Of a DNA stretch of 64,000 nt, positions 44,210 through 56,131 are shown piece by piece. The notes beneath the pieces were generated by a model. The model worked only from the letters and a program-made list of their open reading frames with translations. It did no database searches and was not told where the DNA came from. Location: contig JAYESD010000007.1 of NCBI GenBank assembly GCA_036927565.1, forward strand, positions 4,299,644 through 4,363,643. The letters are read 5' to 3'. How positions within the stretch are numbered: the stretch's first letter is position 1; the number at the start of each line of letters is the position of its first letter. Made by a program: the position numbers and the translations under genes. The DNA is from Tuctoria greenei (taxonomy: Eukaryota > Streptophyta > Magnoliopsida > Poales > Poaceae).

Positions 44210-47200
44210 CTATGCATCGACGGACACGTTCTTCTTGTGCCTGCCGAGCTTCAGCTGCGGCGTGCCGCCGCCACCACCACCACTGGTGCCGGACTTCACC
44301 ACGGCCAGCCTGTCCTCGCTCGCCGTCGTCGTCTTTGAAGTCGCCAGAACAGCCTGCTTGGTGCCGCAAACCTGTGGCTTCACGCTGCGGGGAAGAAACA
44401 GGAACCGGCTCTTGCCGTTGCCGGCGTTCCGGCTCCGGCCCAGCCGCTCGATGTCCTCCCTCATGGCGGAGCACTCCTTCTCCAGCTCGGCCACCCGCTG
44501 CTTCATGCCGTCCATGCCTTCACGCAGGGTCTGGTTCTCCCTGGAGGCGAGGGGCCAGCCTGCGCGGTGGTGCTCGCCGGATATGGGCAGGCCGAGCTGC
44601 CTGGACCCGCCATCCAGGGGCTCCGAGACCATGAGGCACTCAGCGATGGAGTTTCGCAGCTGGAGCTGTTCGAAGAAGAGGACCTGCACGATGATCCGGA
44701 GCGGGAGGCGCTCGTTCTGCGCTGCATGGGTGCATGCCTCCAGGGAGAGCTTCTGGCAATCCATCACCCTGCAGAGCTCTTCCTTCTCCGATTCTGACAG
44801 GTGAGGATGCGTCTACATGTTGAAACAAAGCAATATGCTGAGTGCGATCAGTTTGTTTCATGAAGATGATGCATCAAGCAGTACGAGATATAGATTGTCA
44901 GCTTCACTAACTGATGTCGATTGAAAACATTGTGAATGCATATACACAGTACAGGAATTAGAAAGAACAGTATTGATGCTTTTCTTCTCGAGGATGAGAA
45001 AATGTTACAAGCAATAGAACAGCATTACCTTGAGATATATATCAATAGCACGATAAAGTCCATCATCTATTGGACGGGCATAGTCTGGTATAGCAGCAGC
45101 TAAAGACTGAAACTTTGGTAGCTTCAAGTTCATGTCTGGTGCAACTTCAGCTAGGTAACTATCAATCAACTTAGCAACCATAGCTATTGGCACTAAAGAT
45201 GGTGAAGCTAACATTTGCCCGTCTTCACCAAGGCCAGGGGAAGCCCCACCAGTTTCTTGATCCATTGCCAAGAAATGGTCAACAATCCTCTGTACACAGT
45301 CCACATCATACAGTGTTTCAAGGGATAATGAGGTGTTTGGTATCAAAAGATCTTCCAGAGTGGCCTTGTCAAGCTGCATACCTATCCGTCTCTCCAAGTT
45401 GGACATGCAAGAGGGGCTGGCTTTCAGGATGATTGCTGTGCGCAGAAGGCCGAACAGTAGCCTGCAAGATGTAATGCCTCTTTGGAAAGGTAGCAATCTA
45501 TCGATCTCTTCAAGAAGATACTTCTGCTCCTCTTCAGAAGGGATGGGTGTTAAAGTTGTCATTGATAAACAGTTGCTGACATCGCTGATGCTCTTACGCC
45601 TATTCAAACCTGGCAAACGCCTTTTGGCATAATGGTTAAGGGATCCAACGACAATGTCCTGACTGACACCCCTATATTCCATGGCTGAGATGAGCCTTTT
45701 GTACAACGGAAGGCTTAAGCATGAGACATCATCATACCACCAATCTGGGCTGCTATTTCTTGGCCTTGCACCCGTGCTTATACCATTCCACAAGAGGCTC
45801 CCACCGGGACTCTGCATGGGACCGCCATACTGGACTACTGGCCAGCCAAATAAATCAGGGTCACTACATGACTTAGTTGCTAGTGAGTCCACACACCTCT
45901 TTACAATCTGCAACCTTTCAGCTATATCAAGGACGTCGTCACAGGTTTGAAGGGCCTTGATCGAGTCTTTCCAGCTCCTAAGGACTGTCTGGGTAAGAAA
46001 GTTCTCTGTCTGAGCTATCAAATTGTCCCCGGACATCTCTTCCGTCATTTCAAGATAATCAGCAGCACAACGAAGGTGTACAACATTGGAGGAAGTCATT
46101 TCAAACTTTACGCCATAGCAGAATCTAGCAGCAAGTTCAAAGGCCTTTGCTCCCCCAGGAATATCAGATAGGTCAGTAAGACAACTATCTTCCCCCTTGT
46201 CAATTTTCTCCCTGATAAGCCTCTCCAAAAGACCAGTCTTCGATAATAGAGGAAACTGCACACATGAGGAACATAAATGATTGTTAAAAGCGAATGTATT
46301 TGCATATAATACATCAAATTTTCCTCTAGAAAGGACGGTAAGCATATTTACAAAGATGCAATGCAAACGAAAAATGATGCCAAAAAAAAGAGTAAAAAAT
46401 TACACAGGTGCGAACGGAAAATGGTACCAAAAAAATAATGTTTGCATGATCATTCTGGTGCAATTTATTTTTACCTTGTGAAGATGGAAAGACTGTTCCC
46501 CAACTAGCACAGTTATATCACTAGGAAGACCAGATGTACAATACCTACAAAATCAACGTCCGCATCATCAATGATTTTCTCTCTGCACAGCACAATTTCT
46601 ATAAATGGTTTGTATTTAGGCAACTGGAATAAATAGATAGATATGAGAATAAGTAAAGAAAAAAGTCAGGAAAATCATACGGTAATTTCACGCTAGTCCT
46701 AAAAGAAGATACGTTTAGTATCTCATAAACAACAAAATATAAGGCAGGATACCAAGATGCTGAAGAGTGAAGCATTCAAGCTTGCGTTTGCTACATGGTA
46801 GCAATGATGTTATTGTATCACTATAATGGAATACAGATAGAGCTGCAAATATAAAGCCTTGTTCTGATTAGTTCATGAACACAAAACTCAGTCTATCTAT
46901 ACAGAATTAGCGAACACAATGAAGCTTCTGATACTCAGAAGAGAGGCAGATCAAACTTCATATTTGATCAAGAGGATGCTACAAAAGGCAGTATTAACAA
47001 TTTTAAAATAAGTTGGGTGCTGATGAGGCAGTGGCCACATTTTTTTGTTTTTCCCCTTCTAAATACTAAATAAAAATCTGGTCCTTAAAGTCTTAGGCTT
47101 TGGACTAGCTTCTACAATAAGTAGTTTCCCGTAGCAAACTTGCAGTACTGTATTTACACACTGCGCGGCCAGTATCTGACATAAGGATTCAGTATGAAGA

Positions 47201-47967
47201 GGTGACAGTACAGAGTGAAACTTCCATTTAGTGCTTACCATGTGCGTACCTGAAAGTATAGAGCTAATAAAGACGAAGTGCAGAAGTCAAGGGAAGCAAT
47301 TGTTGCAATAATTACTAAATCTATAACAAGATTTTTGTACCAGTCACATTGTATTCCCCAGAAAGCGCGCGCCCTACTTCCCTATGATAACTTCCTAGCC
47401 TAGTACGCTCTAAATTGTTATAACTTACAAACCTGGTAGTGAATTTGAACTACCGCAAAAAGTGCGTCGAAATGGGCAAGATTGAAGCATTCAAACTAAC
47501 AGGCACAAGTTTAGCACAAGCATTCTAACAGCCTGTCTTGATAGTGAGGGCGTGCAGAAAGTTGTATAAGCTAGAAACAAAGACAAAAGAAAAGGTCGTA
47601 GTCTTATAGCTGCCCCCCGTGTTTTGATTGGAGCGCTCCATCCATCAGAAAATGGTTAGCATATTATAATCAGAATGTCAATGGAGACAACAGCAAGAGG
47701 TTTGTCAGTAGCTTCTAGATCGTGGCGCCTTTTTATCAATTACTATCAGTGCGTCCAAAAGCACAAAGACAGATAGTCCATGGTATGGGCTGACAAGTTA
47801 ATAACATCCCAGAAACAAAGGAACCAGCAGAACCGCTTATTGCGTTACTTGACTAGGCATGACAAGGCAACATGGAGGGAAAAGCAAAGACAGAGCTGTG
47901 CATACCATTCCTGGCCTTGCTTCCTGAACACATCAGCTCTCGATCCCATTTTGCGACAGACCGCCAT
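44210..47967 (-). CDS. BTB/POZ and NPH3 domain protein (NPH3/RPT2 family), complete
   Basis: Proteins of this plant family are adaptors of CUL3 ubiquitin ligases, many acting at the plasma membrane in blue-light and auxin responses. Four exons: 47906-47967, 46475-46544, 45029-46255, 44210-44812; total 1962 nt, 653 residues, GT-AG borders, in frame. The start ATG at 47965-47967 gives [20 protein letters not shown]. The BTB fold is at about residues 25-125 ([33 protein letters not shown]). The NPH3 domain runs from about residue 215 ([19 protein letters not shown]) to about 500, including [17 protein letters not shown] coiled coil follows ([20 protein letters not shown]), then a basic Gly-rich tail. 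It most resembles the Arabidopsis At1g30440 group (from memory of the family). The specific role is unknown. Confidence 0.95.
46545..47905 (-). other. first intron of the NPH3 gene
   Basis: A 1361-base intron with GT (complement at 47901-47905) and AG (46545-46546) borders. It is AT-rich and I recognise no transposon in it. Confidence 0.75.
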
Positions 47968-48812
47968 GGTGGAGCAGCTCCTGCTTGTGGGCACAACACT
48001 ACATCAAAGGATGAGCCGCTTCTCGGTTGCTTGAGATCCAAGTCGAGGAAGATTCTAGCTGCTTTCTGCACGCTGTCGGACCAAACCTCGGCCGGTTGGT
48101 TGGTCCAAAGCAATAATAACAACGGGATGCAACTTTCCCCCACGGTGTAGAAGACCCTCCCTCCTCGGTGAGTGACCCGGCCCCGAGAGTCTGACTCGGG
48201 CCGCGGTGGAGTCGGAGTGGAGGAGGGGAAGGATCGTCAGAAGGCGGCGTCGACGCTTAAGATCCGCCAGCAGATCACACGGAACAGCAGCCACGCGAGG
48301 TCGCACGTCTACAGGCAGCAGGCACAGCTCCTCCTGATCCGCACCGAAGAAACACGGTGAGGTCCGGGAATTTCCGCACGACAAACAAAAGCAGTGGAGA
48401 AACTTGAAGGGAGGAAGAAAAATCAGAGGAGCGCGATCCAGGCGTGTACCTATGAACGAGTTAACTCCAGCGCGAGCGAAGGTAAAAAAAGTTATCGCCG
48501 TCCCCGAGAAACCAGTGTCACCTCCGCCGCCGCCGGCCGGCGCTGCCGCAATCCACACGGCGAGATCCAAAGTTCACGCGGGAAAGCAGGGCCGGGCGCG
48601 CGCCGCCTAAACCCCTGCGAGACTGAGAGCGAGGAGGGAGGGAGGAGGAGGAGAAACCCACTGGACCCAGGAAGCAGTCAAGGCCTTCCTTTTTTTGTTT
48701 AGGAAGGAAGGAGGAGGGAGGGAGGGAGGGAGGCGGGGGCGCGTGTCCTCCTAGGAAAGGAATGTTATGGCAGGAGGAGGGGAGAGCATCCAAGAACATT
48801 CGCTTCCATTCT

Positions 48813-48840
48813 ATGGCGTGGCGTGGCGTGGCGTGGCGAT
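48813..48840. repeat. GGCGT pentanucleotide microsatellite
   Basis: About five tandem GGCGT units in the NPH3 upstream region. Confidence 0.9.
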
Positions 48841-49061
48841 GGGTCGGGGCAAAGGACAAGGGGGATGGAAGGACGAGCCGTGCCGAGGCGAAGGGAGGGG
48901 ATCCACCTGAACAAGAATGGAAAGAAGCAGCAGGGCAGGGGAGAGGGAAGGAGGCAGGGGGATGTGTGGTGTGTGGGCCCGGCGCCAGCAGGCCCAATCC
49001 ACTTTCTCTGTTCTCGAGTTCTGTTCATCATGGAAGACAAGCTGGCTGGCTGGTGGCGACC

Positions 49062-49084
49062 GAGACCGAGACCGAGACCGACCG
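49062..49084. repeat. GAGACC hexanucleotide repeat
   Basis: Three to four GAGACC units. Confidence 0.8.
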
Positions 49085-49589
49085 GTGGGCGCCGGCTCAG
49101 CCCACTGTGGTTAGCAGCTGTTCTGTTTTGGACTTTTTTTAGACGAGCCTTGCTTTGTTGGTGGACCAGAAATTGGGGCAGGTTTACCCATGTTTTAGAT
49201 AGAGCATGTATGTGTGTGTAGGCCACAACACAGTACTAGAAATCTACTGCTTTGCTTCCGTCTCCTGGCCATTGTGACTTGATACAAGTGAGCAGGGTTG
49301 GCTGAGCGAGTGAGGGGGTTAACTGGGACTCGGGAACAGAGATCAGGGGATGATGGCCTATCTTATCTGCGGGAAACCCGAGATTTTCCCCGATCGATGA
49401 GCATCACGGGGGGAAGCCGTCGTCGTGCTGCCCGTAATCATCGTCCTCCAGTGCACCGCACCGGGAAGCATCATGAGGGACCGCTCTTGCCTTGTGTCCT
49501 GTATAGGTGCGCCCTCTCTTCATGCCTACCAAGGATGTTCTCCCTCTCGAGAGTTTTTTTGCCTTGTGTTTGAAGCGAACAGGATTGTG

Positions 49590-49790
49590 TCCGACGTAAG
49601 TTAACGCGACCGACGTAAGTTAATAGACCGAGAGGAAAAAACATTAACTTGCGTCGGTCGGTACTCCGAGCCGACGTGATTTAATAGGCCGACGTAAGTT
49701 AAGCATAACTTACGTCGGTCTCGATGATGACCGACGTAAGTAACTGAGGTCGATGTCATTGTATTAATTAGTCGACGTAAGTTACGGAAT
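49590..49790. repeat. CACTA subterminal repeats
   Basis: CCGACGTAAGTTAA and close variants occur about eight times in both orientations (for example 49597, 49609, 49642 complement, 49690, 49707 complement, 49731, 49773). They are the expected binding sites of the transposase. Confidence 0.88.
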
Positions 49791-50569
49791 TTAACATACT
49801 CGCACGCGCCTCTCTTTTCCTTATCCGCGCGCCACTTCTCTCTTTTCCCCGCCGCCTCGCCCGACGCCGACGCCTCAGCCGCCGCCGCCGCCGCGCACGT
49901 CGCCGTTCGTCGCTGCCGCCGTCAGGTATGATTCCTCCCCGAGCGCCGCCCCCCTCCCCGAGCGCCGCCCCCTGCCCTCCCTGCCCCCCTCCCCTCCTAG
50001 GCCCCCCTCCACCTCCCCTCCCCGACCCCCCCTCCACCTCCCGTCCCCCGCCCCCCCTCACCCTTCCTACAGAGGCCCCCCACCCTCCCCTTCCCCTCTC
50101 CGAGCCCCCCTCCCCTCCCCACCCTCCCCAGACCACCCCAATACCCTCCCCACCCCACCCTAACCCTGCCACTAAAATTTGAAATTCAATTGAATTGAAT
50201 TGTTCAAATTTCAATTGAATTGAATTGAATTGTTTAAATTATGCTTAAATTTCTTAATTGTTTATTTAAGTATGCTTAATTAGTTAATTTGCTTACTTTA
50301 GATTATGTTTATTTAATTATGCTTAAGTGGTTAAGTTGCTTAATTTGCTCCTAATGTAGATTATGCTTAATTAGTGTAGTGTAGATTATGCTTAATTGGT
50401 TTCATTATGCGCAGAGCTCGACCGCCGTGGAGAGGGCGGAGACAGGGGGGCCGCCGGTCGTTGGGGCACTGCGGCGTCGGGGGTGCGATTGGGGCACCAA
50501 GCTCAGACGCCGTGAGGAGGGCGGCGTCGGGGGCGGCCAGCTGTCGGGACACTTAGGTTCTATCGTGGC
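49791..50569 (+). other. CACTA 5' leader, C-rich then low-complexity AT-rich
   Basis: 49930-50165 is a C-rich stretch of CCCCTCCC words; 50180-50400 is an AT-rich ladder of TTGAATTG and TATGCTTAAT words. Neither codes for a recognisable protein. Confidence 0.6.
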
Positions 50570-50667
50570 TATAGATGGTCAATGGAGAGGGGCGGGCCAG
50601 CCTGACCCGAGCCCGTCCAGGCTCGTGCCTGAAAACATTAGGCCCGGCACGGCCCGCAAATTTGTCG

Positions 50668-50922
50668 TGTTGGTTCCATTCTGGGGCCTGACGGTCGTTA
50701 CTTCTGACAGCTCTATAGGATCACAGACTAGCTCCACAAACCAACACTAGTCTTTTCTGCGTATTTTGTCCTCACTCGTGCACACCCGGGAAAACTTCCC
50801 GGTCGGTCACCCATCCACAAATTGCTCCGGGCCAAGCACGCTTAACCTCAGAGTTCTTTGCAGGTGAGCTTCCGGAAAAGAAGGTATACCTTGGTGGTAT
50901 GAGTATTCTATCAATCCTATTA
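50668..50922 (-). mobile_element. Cassandra-like solo LTR
   Basis: On the minus strand a 255-base segment runs from near TAATAGGATTGATAG to ...GGAACCAACA and carries a 5S rRNA-like core in its middle. A 5S-derived promoter inside an LTR is the defining mark of the Cassandra TRIM family. No second LTR or primer site flanks it, so it is solo. The target duplication is not clear. Confidence 0.72.
50793..50857 (-). promoter_or_regulatory. 5S rRNA-derived RNA polymerase III promoter segment
   Basis: The minus strand reads AGAACTC-GAGGTTAAGCGTG, then CTTGG, then GGATGGGTGACC and GGGAAGTT. These are the A box, intermediate element and C box of plant 5S rRNA. The rest of a 5S gene is missing, so this is an LTR-borne copy and not a 5S gene. 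Confidence 0.8.
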
Positions 50923-51909
50923 AGCCTTGAGCTGGGCCGGCAGGACGGGCCATAAGCCAAGGCCAAGCACGACGGATCCCATTTTCCCCTGTCGGGTCGT
51001 GCCAGGCCCGTTCGCGGGTCGAGCGTGTCGTGCCGGCTCGAAGCCTGGCCGAGTCGTGGTCACCTCCTCGCGCCTCGTCGCCTCCTCCGCAGCTTCTTCG
51101 CCAACAGTTTCGTCAGCTCGTCGTAGACCTACTGTGGTCCTCGCCTCGCCTCGTCTCGCCTCTTGTGGATGGGAGTTTAGGAATCATCGCTCGTCGGGCT
51201 TGCCTCGCATCCTCATAGATTAGGGGAAGAATCGGGTTGGGCATCGCAGATGGCGGGCGGTGGCCGGCGACTCAATACGAGGCGAGGGGGCAGAGGGCGG
51301 TCGAGCGGGGTCCGGGGGACTCGACGGCCGGGGAGGAGAGAGAAGGGTCGGGGACGGGCAGGATTCGGGATGTGGCGCTCGAAGTGTCGAACGGGGTGCT
51401 AGGTGCGGGGGCGGCGACCGAACAGGAGGAGTGGGAGGTGTTGTAGGGTTTGGAATTTTAGGTTACTACTTTTATATGCTAACTGGACTAAATGGGTCAT
51501 GGTCGGGTCGGGGCGGGTCAGTCGGGATCATCGGGCCACACTAACTGGCCGACCAGACTGCCCTTAACCGGGCCATGCCGGGGTAGCCCGACGGGCTTGA
51601 GGTCAAGCCCGAGCATGGCCCGTGTCGGGCTACGGGGCGGCTCGATCCTGATTTTTTCGTGTCGGGTCGTGCTCATGTCGTGCTTTTTTTATCATGCTTC
51701 GGGTCAGCCCATTTGGCCCGACCCATTTGGCCATCTATAGATGTGGCCCATTTAATGTGAACTTAAAGTATGCGACTAAATCACCGCACGTTTGTATGGC
51801 GGACCGCGGTGGACCCAGTTCACTGTCTCTCTCATTATTTTCTCTATCGTTTATAAATTAAAGAGAAACTAACGATAATTTTGTTCGGCTCTAAATTGCA
51901 GAGTCAAAC

Positions 51910-54428
51910 ATGGGCGAAGACCGTAGTTGGATGTATACTGGTTGGAAGAGCAGAACTGGTGGTCACTCAGATGAGTGGTATGCCAAGACAGAAGCTTTTG
52001 TGGAACGATCATTTTTGTTGTCAAATAGCGATAAGGTGTGGTGCCCATGTACGAAATGCCGAAACAAAACATTTTTGGACAAAGTGGAACTTACGATGCG
52101 CTTGTGTGGAAACGGTTACGTGTCACATTATGAGATGTAGAACTTCCATGGCGAGTCAGCTACTCAAGTTGTACAAGAAGTGGAAGCGGACAATGATGAT
52201 GCCACGGAGGTTGATATGATGGATGAGATGTTGGAAGCTATACGACCAGAGCTTATAGAGGATCCTCAAACAGCAGAGGTTAAAAAGTTCTTCAAACATC
52301 TCAAAGATTCAGAAGAGCCGCTGCATGGACACACTAAAATGACAATCCTCAATTTTGTGACTAGACTTATGGCAATTAAGTATAAGTTCTTCTTTTCTAA
52401 TAACTGTTACAACGAGCTCATCAATTTGTTCAACAATGCCCTTCCACATCCCAACAAAGTGCCTAAAGATATGTATAAGTCGAAGAAAATTCTTTCGGTC
52501 TCGGTATGAAGTACGAGAAGATTGATGTGTGTCCGGACAACTGCATGCTTGTCTGGAGAGAGTATGCCAATGAGAACAAATGTTTGAAATGTGGTCAACC
52601 GAGGTTTGTCGAAGTTGTTAATAACGATGGTGATACTGTGACGACGGAAGTTCCATGTAAGCAGCTTCGTTACTTACCCGTAACACCGAGGTTGAAGTGG
52701 TTGTTCCTTTCAAAAAAAAAACGGCCAGACACATGAGATACACAAAGAAGGTGAGCGTCAGAACAATTGAGTCATGACGCACCCGTTCGATGGTTAGTCA
52801 TGGAAGGCGTTGGACCGGTTCGACCCAAAATTCGGTCGTGAAGCGAGAAATGTTCGCATAGGGTTGGCGACAGATGGGTTTACACCGTTCAGCACTGCCG
52901 CACCATACTCCTGTTGGCCCGTCTTTGTCATTCCGTACAATCTTCCACCGACTTTTTGCATGAAGAATGAGTTCATGTTTCTTAGTCTCATTGTACCTGG
53001 GTCGGATCATCATGGATCACGTCTCAACGTGATGTTGAAACCGTTGATCGAAGAGTTGAAAATATTGTGGACAGGAGTCGAAGCGTATGACTGTTACAAG
53101 AAGCAGAAATTCAACCTTTGAGCCGCTTATTTATGGTTTGTCCATGATTTTCTGGCATACGACATGTTTTCTGGATGGAGCACTCATGGTCGGTTGACGT
53201 GTCCGATATGTGCCTCGGATACCGATTGCTTTCGACTTACCCATGGAGGCAAGATATCTTACTTCGATTGTCATAGACGTTGGTTGCCTCCGAATCACTT
53301 GTTTAGACAACAGAGGAATGTCTTTAGAAAGAACACCATTGTCACTAAAGAACCACCGAAACGTCTTAACAGCTCAGAAATATTTGATATATTGGACAAA
53401 TTGGTGCCACATGAAGGTCGTCCTGGATATTTTGTAGGTTACAGAGACAAACACAATTGGACTCACATATGTGGACTTTGGGAGCTACCGTATGTGAAGT
53501 CGTTGATTCTAAGGCACAACATTGATGTCATGCATCAAGAGTGTAGCATGGTCGAATGTATCATAAGCACATGCATGGACATGATGGGCAAAACAAAAGA
53601 CAATTTAAAGGCCCGAAAGGATATCGCCGAGCTTTGTAACTGTCAAACTCTTGAGCTCTCCGAAAATGGTGGTAAACCATGTGCTCCTTTCTGTCATCGA
53701 CCTAAAGAAAAGAAAGAAGTTCTCGAATGGTTGCAAAGGTTGAAATTTACAGATGGTTATGCAGCTAGTCTGAGACGAGCCGTGAATGTGAAAACGGGAA
53801 AGCTCATTGGGTTGAAGAGTCATGATTATCACATAATCATGGAAATACTTCTGCTTGTTATGTTTTGAGGCTACTTTGACGATGCGGTGTGGAAGGTGTT
53901 AGCCGAGCTTAGCCACTTCTATAGGCAACTCTGTGCTAAAGAAATCACGCCAGAGATGATGACTCAGATGGAGAAGGAGATTCTGGTACTTTTGTGTAAG
54001 ATGGAAAAAATTTCCTCCAGGATTTTTCAATCCAATGCAAAATCTCTTAATTCATCTTCCATTTGAAGCGAAAGTGGGTGGTCCTGTGCAGTATAGATGG
54101 ATGTATCATATTGGAAGAGCACTCAGATATCTGAAACCAATGATTGGTAACAGAGCAAGGGTTGATGGTTGCATCGCCGAAGCTTTTACTCTTAAGAAAG
54201 TAGGATACTTCTCAAGTATTTACTTTGCAGAGGAACACAATGTTAATACTTTGGTAATGCGGTACAATATGGATGAGCAACCTCCTTGTAGCGATCTCTC
54301 CATTTTTGCAACAAGAGGCACTATTGTTGGTAGTTATACTTCCTACGATGTTAGCGATAAAGAAAGATGTGCTATTTTCTTGTACATGTACGCTAATATG
54401 GAAGAAATGAATGAATATTTCAAGTAAG
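51910..54428 (+). pseudogene. CACTA transposase (TNP2 type), first part, many stops
   Basis: The ATG at 51910 gives MGEDRSWMYTGWKSRTGGHS, the transposase-associated N-terminal domain, with paired Cys (WCPCTKCRNK). The Transposase_21 region follows from about 52500: KYEKIDVCPDNCMLVW, CLKCGQPRF, VRIGLATDGFTPF near 52857, YDMFSGWSTHGRLTCPIC near 53158, FDCHRRWLPPNHLFR, HNIDVMHQECSMVE near 53515. The next conserved block is HLPFEAKVGGPVQYRWMYHI near 54045 (DUF4218). Stops at 52138, 52507, 53119, 53866 and others show decay. An intron donor (GTAAGTG) follows at about 54425. Confidence 0.9.
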
Positions 54429-54689
54429 TGTTTCTCCTACACTTATGCTTTTCACCATCTTTTCCAACACATGTATTCTAAAAGGTCCTCTTTTCGTGTA
54501 GTATGTTCAACAAGCAAAATTGGAGACATAGACATCAACCCACGAGCAAGCAAATAAAATAAATTCGACGGGAAGGAATAAACGAGTGATCTAATTTTCT
54601 TTCCTGGTTTCGAGATCATGTAATGTTTTCTTGTTAACTTATAAATGTTAACAATGTTTTCTTATAGCTTAAGAATGCTTACATTTTGT

Positions 54690-56033
54690 AATAACTTCAT
54701 ATCTTGGACAGTGCAAAAAAGATATCATCGTCCATGAAGATTTGCGACAACTATCTTGTGGAGTGGTTGATGTTAGAAGCTATGGTGGATATGACGTCAA
54801 CTGCTTTCGATTCCGTACAACTCAATTTGAATCTCTTCGTCCTCTCGCGACAACATGTAATACCGGAGTTGTGATGAGGGCAATCGATACGCAAGAAAAT
54901 GAAACTCAGTACTACAGAATTATTAAAAAAATCCTTGAATTAACTTTTGTCGAAAATGAGACAATTCGAGGAGTATTCTTTGACTGCGAATGGTTTGATT
55001 CCATTCATGGAATTCGAGTAAACAAATTTGGCAATGGTCGAAGTAAAACACAAGGAACGGTTGAAAGGATTCAATTCATTAGTTCTTGCACACCAAGTAG
55101 AGCAAGTGTACTATCTACCTTATCCATGCAATAAATTCAAAGCTTGGAGAGTGATATTGTCGGTACCCTGGGAACCATACACCCCTTGAGATTACAAAGA
55201 TCTCAAGGGAAATTCATCTACTTGATTTGAAGACCTTCGGAGGCCCACATGTCAGACATATCCAGACCCGCTTCTCCAACATGGTTAGTCCCAAGGTCGT
55301 CACGTGTACTATCAAACCGGAGCTACCACCCACAAGGGGGAAGCTCCGGGCTATGTACCGAAATGGCACCCCCGGACCTAACCCCAGACCGAGGGAAGCT
55401 CCAGAACTAACACGTGTCAGGTAGCTCCAGAGCTTGCTGTTTCTCACAGTATGCTCCGGAGCTGCCACATGTCCAACCGTCGGATCTTCAGCCTCTAACC
55501 TCCGGAAGACTCCACAACGGCTCCAGATCTTCAAAGGGGAATCAAGGACTTCAAGACCCGATCAAGTGTCATTAATACTACATTAATGACACACGATCGG
55601 ATGACCTTAATTACCAGTAACGGTGCTGTCAAAGCCCATAACTCGATCATTAAGGGCAATTAAACGTGTTGAATGTGTATCAATATTAGTAACCGCCGGG
55701 GCCACATGTCGGGCCAGGCTAACTTGTAACGGCCTGCCCTTGTACTATAAAAGGACAGACCGACGATACACTCTCTGGACACACGCAGCCTGAACTCACT
55801 TTGAGCTCATACATCCAATATAACATCAACACACCCCGTGGAGTAGGGTATTACGCTCAGGCGGCCCGAACCACGTAAATCTTCGTGTCTACTGTGTCAT
55901 TTACACTTCACCTTCTTGAATCTCCGCGCGCCCACACCAAACCTCAAACTCGAACCTGCTGATTTGCGCAAACAAAAACGATATGGAGAAGAAGAAGATC
56001 GATGGGCTGGTTTAAGGAGTAGGGTGCATGACC
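54690..56033 (+). pseudogene. CACTA transposase, C-terminal exon, interrupted by a solo LTR
   Basis: The DUF4216-type domain includes GVVDVRSYGGYDVNCFRFRT, TQYYRIIKKILELTF and VFFDCEWFDSIHGIRVNKFG. After a frameshift near 55050 it continues VLAHQVEQVYYLPYPCNKFKAWRVI, the family's usual ending, at 55085-55157. The solo gypsy LTR cuts it there; behind it the frame would continue to a TAG near 56021. Confidence 0.8.
55158..55979 (+). mobile_element. solo gypsy LTR (same family as 19396-20249)
   Basis: It starts TGTCGGTACCC and shares blocks CACACGATCGGATGACC-like, GGGCCACATGTCGGG, TGTACTATAAAAGGAC and GTAGGGTATTACGCTCAGGC with the gypsy 5' LTR in the same order. It is flanked by GATAT (55153-55157, 55980-55984). 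No internal gypsy sequence is present. The right end is uncertain by a few bases. Confidence 0.85.
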
Positions 56034-56131
56034 GTGATGTTGATGAATTTTGAAGTAACGTTTTATTCACTAACTTAAAATTAATTTTGTATATTATCTT
56101 TGCATATTAATCATTTATTCATTGCAACAGG

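Larger units (their letters stand above)
47968..49589. other. 5' region of the NPH3 gene and intergenic DNA
   Basis: 48100-49100 is very GC-rich, with purine-rich strings (GGGAGGGA near 48715) and should contain the NPH3 5' UTR and promoter. Overlapping open frames in several phases are low complexity. No additional gene is supported. Confidence 0.5.
50570..51739. mobile_element. hAT-like non-autonomous element in the CACTA leader
   Basis: Inverted ends TATAGATGGTCAATGG and complement TATAGATGGCCAAATGGG. Inside, GGGCCGGGC/GTCGGGCC words crowd both ends. The flanking 8-mers ATCGTGGC and GATGTGGC share only GTGGC, so the duplication is eroded or absent. No transposase is seen. It contains a Cassandra-like LTR. 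Confidence 0.6.

Noticed and set aside
48395..49226. Candidate small genes upstream of the NPH3 gene
   Set aside because: Several overlapping frames in GC-rich DNA without domain or conserved start; more likely promoter and 5' UTR.
49928..50182. Proline-rich protein frame
   Set aside because: Simple CCCCTCCC repeats in the CACTA leader; the opposite strand is just as open.
50793..50857. Possible 5S rRNA gene
   Set aside because: Only the internal-promoter part is similar; both ends of a 5S gene are missing and it lies in a Cassandra-like LTR.
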